DNA from: Candidatus Pullichristensenella stercoripullorum
GTDB lineage: Bacteria > Bacillota > Clostridia > Christensenellales > Aristaeellaceae
NCBI GenBank assembly: GCA_018712885.1
Contig: DVGE01000154.1
Coordinates: forward strand, 1 to 10,902
Length of the DNA: 10,902 nucleotides
Direction of reading: 5' to 3'
Every line of letters starts with the position of its first letter. Position 1 is the stretch's first letter. Below, piece by piece: positions 1 through 7,918 of the stretch. The position numbers were made by a program, and so were the translations under genes. The notes below the pieces were generated by a model. That model was not told the origin of the DNA. It ran no database searches and worked only from the letters and a program-made list of their open reading frames with translations.

Positions 1-249
1 CTGCACAGGCGGCTGAAAAAGATCATCGGTCAGGTGCAGGCCATCGACCGCATGGTGGACGAGGACGTGCCCTGCGAGGACGTGCTTTCGCAGATCAACG
101 CCGCCAAGAGCGCCCTGCACCGCGTGGGGCAGGTGGTGCTCGAGGGGCATATACAGCACTGCGTGCGCGACGGCATCGAACACGGCGACGCGGAGCAGAC
201 CATCGCCAGCTTCACCAAGGCGGTGGAACGCTTCGCCAACATGAAATAG
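1..249 (+). CDS. csoR: CsoR-family metal-sensing transcriptional repressor, C-terminal part
   Basis: The 5' end lies outside the window; 82 codons remain, reading in frame from base 1 to a TAG stop. CsoR/RcnR-family proteins are all-helical, lack a classical helix-turn-helix, and in the metal-free state repress metal-efflux genes. The fragment opens in the first helix (RLKKIIGQV) and carries Cys25, His50 and Cys54 (fragment numbering). Their spacing (25, then 4 residues) equals that of the Cys-His-Cys Cu(I) ligands of characterised CsoR proteins, whereas RcnR-type Ni/Co sensors use another ligand set. This points to copper sensing, with release of DNA on Cu(I) binding. A terminator follows the stop, so the downstream ATPase is not simply read through from this gene; a CsoR-like operator in the ATPase promoter suggests regulation in trans. 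Family assignment is firm; the metal is inferred. Confidence 0.9.
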   Translation: MHRRLKKIIGQVQAIDRMVDEDVPCEDVLSQINAAKSALHRVGQVVLEGHIQHCVRDGIEHGDAEQTIASFTKAVERFANMK

Positions 250-262
250 CGCTTTTCGACCC

Positions 263-286
263 ATCCGGCCAGGAGCCGGATTTTTT
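263..286 (+). terminator. Intrinsic terminator after csoR
   Basis: A perfect 7-bp GC-rich stem (ATCCGGC at 263-269, GCCGGAT at 275-281) with a 5-base loop runs directly into six T residues (281-286). It lies 13 bases after the csoR stop and ends 10 bases before the -35 element of the ATPase promoter, so it separates the two transcription units. Confidence 0.85.
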
Positions 287-295
287 CGCGCCCGC

Positions 296-324
296 TTGAC
301 AACCTATACCCCTATATGTATAAT
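296..324 (+). promoter_or_regulatory. Sigma-A promoter of the P-type ATPase gene
   Basis: Both boxes match consensus: TTGACA at 296-301 and TATAAT at 319-324, with an optimal 17-base spacer. Transcription should start near 331, about 27 bases before the ATPase ATG. A promoter this strong would need repression, and the spacer contains a CsoR-like operator. Confidence 0.85.
305..322 (+). promoter_or_regulatory. Putative CsoR operator within the promoter spacer
   Basis: The 18-mer TATACCCCTATATGTATA is an imperfect inverted repeat (TATAC and GTATA separated by 8 bases). Its left half has the ATACCCC-TAT core seen in CsoR operators of Gram-positive bacteria; the right half lacks the expected GGG. 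It fills the space between -35 and -10 and overlaps the -10 box, where a bound repressor would block RNA polymerase. Since a CsoR gene lies just upstream, CsoR is the obvious ligand. The symmetry is seen; the assignment to CsoR is inferred from family knowledge. Confidence 0.6.
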
Positions 325-357
325 AGAGCCGTAGCGACCCTGTAAAGGAGCGGGAAC

Positions 358-2229
358 ATGAAAGCACTGGAACGGTTCCTCGAATGGGGCGGCGCGCGCA
401 AGGACATAGCCCTTCTGGCCATTTCCGCGGTCGCGCTGCTCATCAGCATCTTTGACCTTCTGCCGCTGCCGTTCGACGCGGCGTGGGTGGCCATCGTCCT
501 CTGCGGCGTGCCCATCATCCTCGAAGCCGTCATCGGCCTTGTCACGGCCTTTGACATCAAGACGGACGTGCTCGTCTCCATCGCCCTCATCGCCTCGGTG
601 GTCATCGGCGAGGATTTCGCCGCCGGCGAAGTGGCCTTCATCATGCAATTGGGCGGCCTGCTGGAAGAGATGACCGTGGCGCGCGCCCGCGCCGGCATCG
701 AGCGCCTCGTCCACCTCACGCCGCGCACGGCGCGCGTGGTGCGGGATGGGGAAGAGCGCACCGTCCCCGCCGAGGAAGTGGGCGTCGGCGAGCTTTTGCG
801 CGTGCTGCCCGGCGAGACGGTGCCGGTGGACGGCGTTATCACTTCCGGCCAGACCTCCGTCGATCAGGCGGTGATGACCGGCGAATCCCTGCCTGTGGAT
901 AAGGGCGTGGGCGACGAGGTGATGAGCGGCACGGTCAACCAGTTTGGCGCCTTCGAGATGCGCTCCACGCGCGTGGGCGAGGACAGCTCCATCCAGCGCA
1001 TGGTGCGTCTGGTGCAGTCCGCCGACGCGGGCAAGGCAAAGATCGTCGGCATCGCCGACCGCTGGGCCACGTGGATCGTGGTCATCGCGCTTTCGGCGGC
1101 AGCGCTTACATGGCTCATCAGCGGCGAGATCATCCGCGCCGTGACCATACTCGTCGTCTTTTGCCCCTGCGCGCTGGTGCTGGCCACGCCCACGGCGATC
1201 ATGGCCGCCATCGGCAACGCCACCCACCACGGCTTTCTCGTGCGCGAAGGCGACGCTTTGGAGCGCCTTGCCGGCGTCTCCCGCGTGGCCTTTGACAAGA
1301 CCGGCACCCTGACCTACGGCGCGCCGCAGGTCGCGGCGGTGGTCAGCGCCCTGCCAGACATGTCCAACGAGGAGCTCTACGCCCTCGCCGCCGGCGCGGA
1401 GCTGCGCTCGGAGCACCCGCTGGGCAAGGCCGTCGTCCGCGGCCTGCGCGCGGGGACGGGCAAGGAGCCGCCCGCGCCGGAGGACTTTTCCATGCTGCCG
1501 GGCCGTGGTGTGCGCGCGATGGTGGCGGGCAGGCGCGTAGCCGCGGGCAACGCGCAGTTGCTGGCGGAGGAGGGCGTCGCGCTCCCCGTGCAGGCAGAGG
1601 AGAGCGCCCGAGAACACAGCGGCAGGGGATGCAGCCTCATATACCTCGCCGTAGACGGCGCCTACGCGGGCTTCATCGCCCTTTCCGACACGCTGCGCCC
1701 CGACGCGCGCGACACCGTGCGGCGCGTGCGCGAAGCGGGCGCGGAGCCGGTGCTGCTCACCGGCGATCACAAAAATGCCGCCGCAGCCATCGCCGCCAGC
1801 CTCGGCATCGGCGAATACCGCGCCGGCTGTCTGCCGGAGGACAAGCTCGCCTATATCGACGAGAGCCAGCAGTCCGGCAGGCAGATCTGCATGATCGGCG
1901 ACGGCGTCAACGACGCCCCGGCGCTCAAGCGCGCCCACGTGGGCGTGGCCATGGGCGGCGTGGGCAGCGACATCGCCGTGGACGCCGCCGACATCGCTCT
2001 GGTCAACGACGACATCCGCGAGATACCGCACCTTTTGCGCCTGACAAAGCGCATGATGCGCACCATCCGCCTGAACATGACCTTCTCCATGGCGCTCAAC
2101 TTTGCGGCCATCGTGCTGGCGATGACCGGCGCGCTCGACCCGGTGGTGGGGGCGCTGGTACACAACGCCGGCTCGGTACTCGTCATCGTCAACTCGGCAT
2201 TTTTATTGAAATGGAGGCAAAGAACATGA
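358..2229 (+). CDS. P1B-type heavy-metal-translocating ATPase (no N-terminal metal-binding domain)
   Basis: Integral membrane pump of 623 residues that exports a soft metal cation at the cost of ATP. AAAGGAG at 343-349 supports the ATG at 358. About eight membrane helices can be drawn: roughly 17-35, 43-62, 69-85, 88-105, 236-256, 259-281, 572-590 and 595-616. Catalytic landmarks: TGES at 174-177 (actuator), CPC at 269-271 (transport site in the sixth helix), phosphorylated Asp313 in DKTGT, the P1B hallmark His-Pro at 353-354, TGD at 468-470 and GDGVNDAP at 514-521. The protein begins directly with membrane helices and has no HMA or His-rich metal-binding domain, which explains its short length. 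The usual substrate-defining residues of the last two helices differ from CopA: Leu-Asn at 580-581 rather than Tyr-Asn, and His602-Asn603 with Ser606 rather than a Met-Ser-Ser pattern. CsoR context suggests Cu(I), but Zn, Mn or Cd cannot be excluded. The stop overlaps the next start as ATGA. Confidence 0.92.
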   Translation: MKALERFLEWGGARKDIALLAISAVALLISIFDLLPLPFDAAWVAIVLCGVPIILEAVIGLVTAFDIKTDVLVSIALIASVVIGEDFAAGEVAFIMQLGGLLEEMTVARARAGIERLVHLTPRTARVVRDGEERTVPAEEVGVGELLRVLPGETVPVDGVITSGQTSVDQAVMTGESLPVDKGVGDEVMSGTVNQFGAFEMRSTRVGEDSSIQRMVRLVQSADAGKAKIVGIADRWATWIVVIALSAAALTWLISGEIIRAVTILVVFCPCALVLATPTAIMAAIGNATHHGFLVREGDALERLAGVSRVAFDKTGTLTYGAPQVAAVVSALPDMSNEELYALAAGAELRSEHPLGKAVVRGLRAGTGKEPPAPEDFSMLPGRGVRAMVAGRRVAAGNAQLLAEEGVALPVQAEESAREHSGRGCSLIYLAVDGAYAGFIALSDTLRPDARDTVRRVREAGAEPVLLTGDHKNAAAAIAASLGIGEYRAGCLPEDKLAYIDESQQSGRQICMIGDGVNDAPALKRAHVGVAMGGVGSDIAVDAADIALVNDDIREIPHLLRLTKRMMRTIRLNMTFSMALNFAAIVLAMTGALDPVVGALVHNAGSVLVIVNSAFLLKWRQRT

Positions 2230-2402
2230 TCGGTACCATCGTTGCGCTCGTTGTCGCCCTGGCCGTGCTTTGCGGAGGCCTGTACTACCTCTTGAAAGAG
2301 AAGAAGGACAAGGAATCCCGCAAGATATACGGCATCGTTTCCGCTATCGGCGCTGTGGCGCTTGTCGCCGTCGTCATCAAGATCATCGTCGCAGGCTTCT
2401 AA
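2226..2402 (+). CDS. Small two-helix membrane protein coupled to the metal ATPase
   Basis: A 58-residue protein that matches no family I recognise. It overlaps the ATPase stop by four bases (ATGA) and has a good GGAGG site at 2214-2218, so translation is probably coupled. Two hydrophobic stretches (about residues 3-23 and 34-56) flank a short, strongly charged segment (KEKKDKESRK, 24-33). By the positive-inside rule this gives a hairpin with the loop in the cytoplasm and both ends outside. Cys16 in the first helix is the only thiol. Size, topology and coupling recall small membrane peptides that stabilise or tune transport ATPases, such as KdpF with the Kdp pump. A role as accessory subunit or regulator of the ATPase is inference from context only. 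A terminator follows. Confidence 0.75.
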   Translation: MIGTIVALVVALAVLCGGLYYLLKEKKDKESRKIYGIVSAIGAVALVAVVIKIIVAGF

Positions 2403-2413
2403 GCCGCAAAATG

Positions 2414-2445
2414 GCGCGCCCGGGAAACTTCCCGCGGCGCGCTTT
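2414..2445 (+). terminator. Probable terminator of the ATPase operon
   Basis: A 12-bp GC-rich stem with one bulged C pairs 2414-2425 with 2430-2442 around an AACT loop. Only three T residues follow directly (2443-2445), with a further T run at 2461-2465. The stem is strong and the T tract weak, so termination may be partial. Confidence 0.6.
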
Positions 2446-2486
2446 GCGTTCCAGGCGCGGTTTTTGAAAAAATAAAATTCGCGCGA

Positions 2487-2515
2487 TTGACACGTTCGCC
2501 TCCGCGCCGTATTAT
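2487..2515 (+). promoter_or_regulatory. Sigma-A promoter of the glutamine synthetase operon
   Basis: TTGACA at 2487-2492 and TATTAT at 2510-2515 with a 17-base spacer. Transcription would start near 2522, leaving a leader of only about 25 bases. That is too short for a riboswitch or T-box, so nitrogen control of this operon, if any, must act at the promoter or on the enzyme. No clear operator is visible. Confidence 0.8.
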
Positions 2516-2546
2516 AGTAACCAATACAGCGTATTCGGAGGCTTGT

Positions 2547-4631
<2,085 letters not shown>

Positions 4632-4648
4632 GCAAAGGAGAGAACGTG

Positions 4649-5137
4649 ATGAAAACTCTGATCGCCTACGCCTCCAAAACGGGAACGGCGGAAAAGTGCG
4701 CCCGCATGCTCGCGGAGCGCCTCCCGGACGCGAAGCTCTGCGACCTCTGCAAGGAAAAGCCGGACCCCGGCGCCTACGATCAGGTGATCGTTGGCGGCGG
4801 CGTGCGCATGGGCGCTTTGCACGTGGACGCGCGCCAGTATCTGGACGGCTGCAAGCCCATCCTGCTTCAAAAGCGGCTGGGCCTGTACCTCTGCGCCGGT
4901 TTTGCGGAAAAGGCCGGCGAGCTGTTTGAAAACAACGTCGATCCCGAGCTGCGCGCGCACGCCCTCGCCTGCGACTGCTTTGGCGGCGAGATCGACCTGA
5001 GCAAGCTGCGCGGCTTTGAAAAGCTGGTGACGAAGATGGCCCTGCGCTCCTTCAAGGACGCGGACGGCCAGGCCGCCATGCCGCGCCTTCTTCCCGAGCG
5101 CGTCGAGGCCTTCGCCGCAAAGTTTAGGGAGGCATGA
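4649..5137 (+). CDS. Flavodoxin-fold protein (HemG-like flavodoxin domain)
   Basis: A 162-residue cytoplasmic protein with a single flavodoxin-type FMN-binding domain. The first strand and phosphate loop are clear (LIAYASKTGTAEKCA, residues 4-18, with SKTGTA as the FMN phosphate loop), followed by a Rossmann-like strand and turn (QVIVGGGVRMGALH, 45-58). The pattern recalls the flavodoxin domain of menaquinone-dependent protoporphyrinogen oxidase (HemG) and related clostridial proteins, but no haem genes are nearby, so an electron-carrier or quinone-reductase role is the safer reading. It has seven Cys (17, 31, 34, 68, 82, 108, 110), including the pairs CDLC and CDC; these might respond to redox state. 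AAAGGAG at 4634-4640 lies 8 bases before the chosen ATG; a GTG one codon upstream is a weaker option. It overlaps the recQ start by ATGA. Confidence 0.82.
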   Translation: MKTLIAYASKTGTAEKCARMLAERLPDAKLCDLCKEKPDPGAYDQVIVGGGVRMGALHVDARQYLDGCKPILLQKRLGLYLCAGFAEKAGELFENNVDPELRAHALACDCFGGEIDLSKLRGFEKLVTKMALRSFKDADGQAAMPRLLPERVEAFAAKFREA

Positions 5138-7314
5138 GCGTGGACTTACCGCGCAGGGGCCGCTACCGCCACTTCAAGGGCGGGGAATACGAAGTTCTCC
5201 ATATCGCCCGCCATTCGGAGACGGACGAGCCGCTCGTCATCTATCGCGCCCTCTATCCCTGCCCGGACACCCCGAACGGGGAGGGGATATGGGCGCGCCC
5301 GCTTTCTTCATGGAACGCCCCCGCCGAGGCGGAGGGAAAGGCCGTGCCGCGCTTCATACCCATCGCGGACGACGCGCCGCCCATGCCGGAACCGCCGCCG
5401 GAGGAGGCGTTTTTTGCCGCGCCGCCGGAAATGCCGGAAATGTCCGCCGCCGCTCCCGCGCCCACCGGCGCCGAGCCCATCGAAGCGCCCGAGGATGTGC
5501 TCAAGCGCGTCTTTGGCTACGCCAGCTTCCGCGAAGGGCAGCGCGAGGTCATCGACGCCATCCTCTCCGGCCGCGACGTGCTGGGCGTGATGCCCACCGG
5601 CGCGGGCAAGTCCATCTGCTATCAGGTGCCGGCGCTGGCTATGCCGGGCTGCGCGCTGGTGATCTCGCCGCTTATCTCGCTGATGAAGGATCAGGTGGCG
5701 GCGCTCAAGCAGGCGGGCGTGGCGGCGGCGTTTCTCAACAGTTCGCTCACCGAGCGGCAGATGGACCTCGCCCTTCGGAACCTCGCCGGCGGGCAGTACA
5801 AGCTGGTCTACGTCGCCCCCGAGCGCCTGCTCACGCCGCGCTTTCTCAGCCTGTGCCGCTCGCTGCCGATCTCCATGGTCGCCGTGGACGAGGCGCACTG
5901 CATCTCCCAATGGGGGCAGGATTTCCGCCCCAGCTATCTCGACATCCCGAAATTCATCGGCTCCCTGCCCGCGCGGCCCCGCCTGTGCGCCTTTACGGCC
6001 ACGGCCACCAGGCGCGTGCGTTGCGATATACAGCGCCTGTTGGGGCTGCGCGACCCCTTTTCGCTGGTTACGGGCTTTGACCGCCCCAACCTGCGCTTTT
6101 TCGTCGAGCGTCCCCGCGACAAAATGGCGGCGCTTTCGCGCGTGCTGGACGCGCACGAGGGGGAGAGCGGCATCGTCTACTGCGCCACGCGCAAGGCGGT
6201 CGAAAAGGTGTGCGATGAATTGCGCGGCCGGGGCGTGGCCGCGATCCGTTACCACGCCGGCCTTTCCGAAGCCGAACGGCGCGAAAATCAGGAAGCCTTC
6301 TCCTACGACCGCGCGCAGGTGATGGTGGCCACCAACGCCTTTGGCATGGGCATCGACAAATCTGACGTGCGCTTCGTCGTCCACTACAACATGCCCAAGG
6401 ATCTGGAGAGCTACTATCAGGAAGCGGGCCGCGCCGGACGCGACGGCGAAATTTCGGACTGCGTGCTGCTCTTCGCCAAGAGCGATGTGACCACGCAGCG
6501 CTTTCTCATCGACAAGATGGGGGAGGAGGGCGACCTCGAAGGCGAAGCGCTCGCCGAGGCCAGACGCGCGGCATGGCAGCGCCTCGATCAGATGACCGCC
6601 TATTGCCAGACCGACGCCTGTCTGCGCGCCTATATCCTCCGCTATTTCGGCGAGGAGGCGGAAGAGCGCTGCGGCGCCTGTGGCAATTGCCTGCGCCCGT
6701 CGGAACTGATGGACGCGACACCGATGGCCCTGCCGGTGCTGGAGTGTGTTCGGGACATCAATGGCCGCGTCGGCGCGCGGCTCATCTGTTCGACGCTCCT
6801 GGGCAGCAGGGAGCAGCGCGTGCAGGAGATGCGTCTGGATCGTTCGCCCCATTATGGACGTTTGCGGGGCGTGCAGCGAAGGCTGCTGAGCGACGTGATC
6901 GACGAAATGCTGGAGCGCGGCTATCTGGCTTCTTCCGGCGGCAAGTACGCCGTGATACGCCTGGGGCCGAAGGCGAAAGCGGCGCTGGATGGGGGATCGG
7001 TGCGGTTGCGCGTCCGGGAAGAAGAGCCGGCGTCTCCCGCGCGGCGGCAGACGCCCAAAACCGCCGCCCTGCGCGACGCAGACGCCGGATTGTTCGCCGC
7101 TCTGCGCGCTCTGCGCCTGCGCATCGCCGAAAAGCGCGGCGTGCCGGCCTATATGATCTTCAATGACGCCGCGCTGCGCGCCATGTGCGCCCTGCTCCCG
7201 CGGACAAGGGAGGAGTTCCTGGAAGTCCCGGGCGTGGGCGAGGCCAAACTGCGTGCCTATGGCGATGATTTCCTCCAGGCCATCGCGCAGTGGGAGAAAA
7301 TACAGGAGCGTTGA
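5134..7314 (+). CDS. recQ: RecQ-family DNA helicase with N-terminal DUF1653 domain
   Basis: ATP-dependent 3'-5' DNA helicase for recombination and fork repair, 726 residues. Residues about 7-77 form a DUF1653 domain (GRYRHFKGGEYEVLHIARH, VIYRALY, WARPLSSW, VPRFIPI), normally a stand-alone protein of unknown function. A Pro/Glu/Ala-rich linker (78-119) leads into a complete RecQ: motif 0 near 127-140, Walker A MPTGAGKS (153-160, Lys159), DEAH box (252-255), aromatic-rich loop SQWGQDFRPSY (258-268, Gln where E. coli has His), motif III FTATAT (287-292), motif VI QEAGRAGRDG (429-438), zinc Cys496/513/516/519 plus an extra Cys491, a winged-helix region (about 525-615) and a C-terminal HRDC domain (about 648-720). 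The ATG overlaps the flavodoxin stop, but the AGGGAGG at 5126-5132 is only one base from it. GTG at 5140 (residue 3) has better spacing and may be the true start; either way the domain is intact. Confidence 0.95.
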   Translation: MSVDLPRRGRYRHFKGGEYEVLHIARHSETDEPLVIYRALYPCPDTPNGEGIWARPLSSWNAPAEAEGKAVPRFIPIADDAPPMPEPPPEEAFFAAPPEMPEMSAAAPAPTGAEPIEAPEDVLKRVFGYASFREGQREVIDAILSGRDVLGVMPTGAGKSICYQVPALAMPGCALVISPLISLMKDQVAALKQAGVAAAFLNSSLTERQMDLALRNLAGGQYKLVYVAPERLLTPRFLSLCRSLPISMVAVDEAHCISQWGQDFRPSYLDIPKFIGSLPARPRLCAFTATATRRVRCDIQRLLGLRDPFSLVTGFDRPNLRFFVERPRDKMAALSRVLDAHEGESGIVYCATRKAVEKVCDELRGRGVAAIRYHAGLSEAERRENQEAFSYDRAQVMVATNAFGMGIDKSDVRFVVHYNMPKDLESYYQEAGRAGRDGEISDCVLLFAKSDVTTQRFLIDKMGEEGDLEGEALAEARRAAWQRLDQMTAYCQTDACLRAYILRYFGEEAEERCGACGNCLRPSELMDATPMALPVLECVRDINGRVGARLICSTLLGSREQRVQEMRLDRSPHYGRLRGVQRRLLSDVIDEMLERGYLASSGGKYAVIRLGPKAKAALDGGSVRLRVREEEPASPARRQTPKTAALRDADAGLFAALRALRLRIAEKRGVPAYMIFNDAALRAMCALLPRTREEFLEVPGVGEAKLRAYGDDFLQAIAQWEKIQER

Positions 7315-7330
7315 CAGCGCCCGCGAACGC

Positions 7331-7367
7331 AAAAAATCGCCCTGATCGAAGGAAGATCAGGCGCGAT
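7331..7367 (-). terminator. Intrinsic terminator of the minus-strand unknown gene
   Basis: A 12-bp stem with one bulged base pairs 7336-7347 with 7355-7367. On the minus strand it is followed by six T residues (complement of 7331-7336). It faces the minus-strand gene ending at 7418. On the plus strand no T run follows, so it is unlikely to stop recQ transcription. Confidence 0.75.
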
Positions 7368-7417
7368 CGCTGCGTCCTGGGCGCAGGGAGTCATGCTCCG
7401 CCGACCGGGCGGCTTTC

Positions 7418-7750
7418 TCAGCGCTTCCGCGCGTTGCGCCGCAGCCATCGCTCGGCATAGCGGCGCGCTTCGGCGGCGCTTGTGAACCGCAAGGCGCTCT
7501 CCGTCAGGTAGTTGACGGCGTCCTGCCACTGCGCCGCCGTGTATTCGCTCTCGTCGCGCCGCAGCAGATCGGTCAGCGCTTGCCGGCAAAGGTCCGCGTG
7601 CAGGCGCAGATCGGAGATCATGCAGCAGAGCTTTTCCGCTTCGTCGTCAAGCGGGTGCCGCGCGGTGGAAGGCGGCGCGTCATGACCGCCAGACGCGGAT
7701 GGGAATACAGCGCTGCTGTCCGGCAGTTTTTTTCTCTGGTCGTCCCGCAT
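7418..7750 (-). CDS. Hypothetical protein, 110 residues, divergent from the XRE regulator
   Basis: I do not recognise this protein. ATG at 7750 is chosen over an in-frame ATG at 7771 because the GAGAGGAG site lies between the two, 9 bases upstream of the chosen one. The first 35 residues are polar and low in complexity (DSSAVFPSASGGHDAPPSTA), probably disordered. The remainder (about 36-110) looks helical and highly charged, with EAEKLCCMISDLRLHADLCR, then AQWQDAVNYLTESALRF, and an Arg-rich end (ARRYAERWLRRNARKR). It has three Cys in one helix and no signal peptide or membrane helix. The basic tail could bind nucleic acid, but that is a guess. It is real rather than a shadow: it has its own sigma-A promoter, ribosome site and matching terminator. 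It shares a control region with the XRE gene, so XRE control is plausible. Confidence 0.72.
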   Translation of the reverse strand: MRDDQRKKLPDSSAVFPSASGGHDAPPSTARHPLDDEAEKLCCMISDLRLHADLCRQALTDLLRRDESEYTAAQWQDAVNYLTESALRFTSAAEARRYAERWLRRNARKR

Positions 7751-7793
7751 GGCGCGTTTCTCCTCTCGCATTACGCGAATATATTATAAGTAA

Positions 7794-7828
7794 TTGTACA
7801 AATATCGCGCATGTAACGTATTATACAT
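7794..7828. promoter_or_regulatory. Inverted repeats in the divergent control region (candidate XRE operators)
   Basis: Two dyads lie close together in an AT-rich gap: the palindrome TTGTACAA (7794-7801), and ATGTA-N8-TACAT (7811-7815 and 7824-7828). Both use TGTA/TACA half sites. The second overlaps the -10 box of the minus-strand promoter and the first lies just past its predicted start. Small XRE repressors often bind such dyads in their own divergent promoter region. That the neighbouring XRE protein binds here is inference. Confidence 0.4.
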
Positions 7829-7847
7829 ATCTCCGCGAAAAAGTCAA
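7820..7847 (-). promoter_or_regulatory. Sigma-A promoter of the minus-strand unknown gene
   Basis: Read on the minus strand: TTGACT (7847-7842), 16-base spacer, TATAAT (7825-7820). Transcription would start near 7813, leaving a leader of about 60 bases before the ATG at 7750. The -10 box lies inside an ATGTA/TACAT inverted repeat. Confidence 0.7.
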
Positions 7848-7859
7848 CTATCAAAAGAA

Positions 7860-7865
7860 TATAAT
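7860..7865 (+). promoter_or_regulatory. Possible -10 box for the XRE gene
   Basis: A perfect TATAAT on the plus strand, about 54 bases before the TTG start. No good -35 lies 16-18 bases upstream (the region reads gaaaaa), so the promoter may be weak or need an activator. An alternative is TTGTAC (7794-7799) with TATTAT (7819-7824), at a poor 19-base spacing. Confidence 0.35.
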
Positions 7866-7918
7866 CAACCAATCGAATACACAATCACGGTATCCTAAAA
7901 GAAGTGAGGTGTGTTAAA

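Noticed and set aside
304..2163. Long minus-strand open frame opposite the P-type ATPase
   Set aside because: The encoded protein is rich in His, Gly, Ala and Arg with no domain pattern. It is the usual by-product of GC-rich third positions on the opposite strand of a real gene.
2487..2546. TTG start for glutamine synthetase 20 codons upstream
   Set aside because: The TTG is the -35 box of the promoter and lies before the predicted transcript start. GGAGG sits correctly before the ATG at 2547.
2516..2546. Riboswitch or T-box ahead of glutamine synthetase
   Set aside because: The predicted leader is only about 25 bases, too short for any structured regulatory RNA.
5308..7332. 674-codon minus-strand open frame opposite recQ
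   Set aside because: The same compositional artefact; the plus strand encodes every helicase motif in order.
7340..7412. Hairpins after recQ as a plus-strand terminator
   Set aside because: The 7341-7361 stem has no T run on the plus strand, and the CCGCC/GGCGG stem near 7400 is short and followed only by CTTTCTC.
7580..7917. Plus-strand short open frames across 7580-7917
   Set aside because: They run antisense to the 110-residue gene and through the AT-rich control region, lack a ribosome binding site and show no protein-like pattern.
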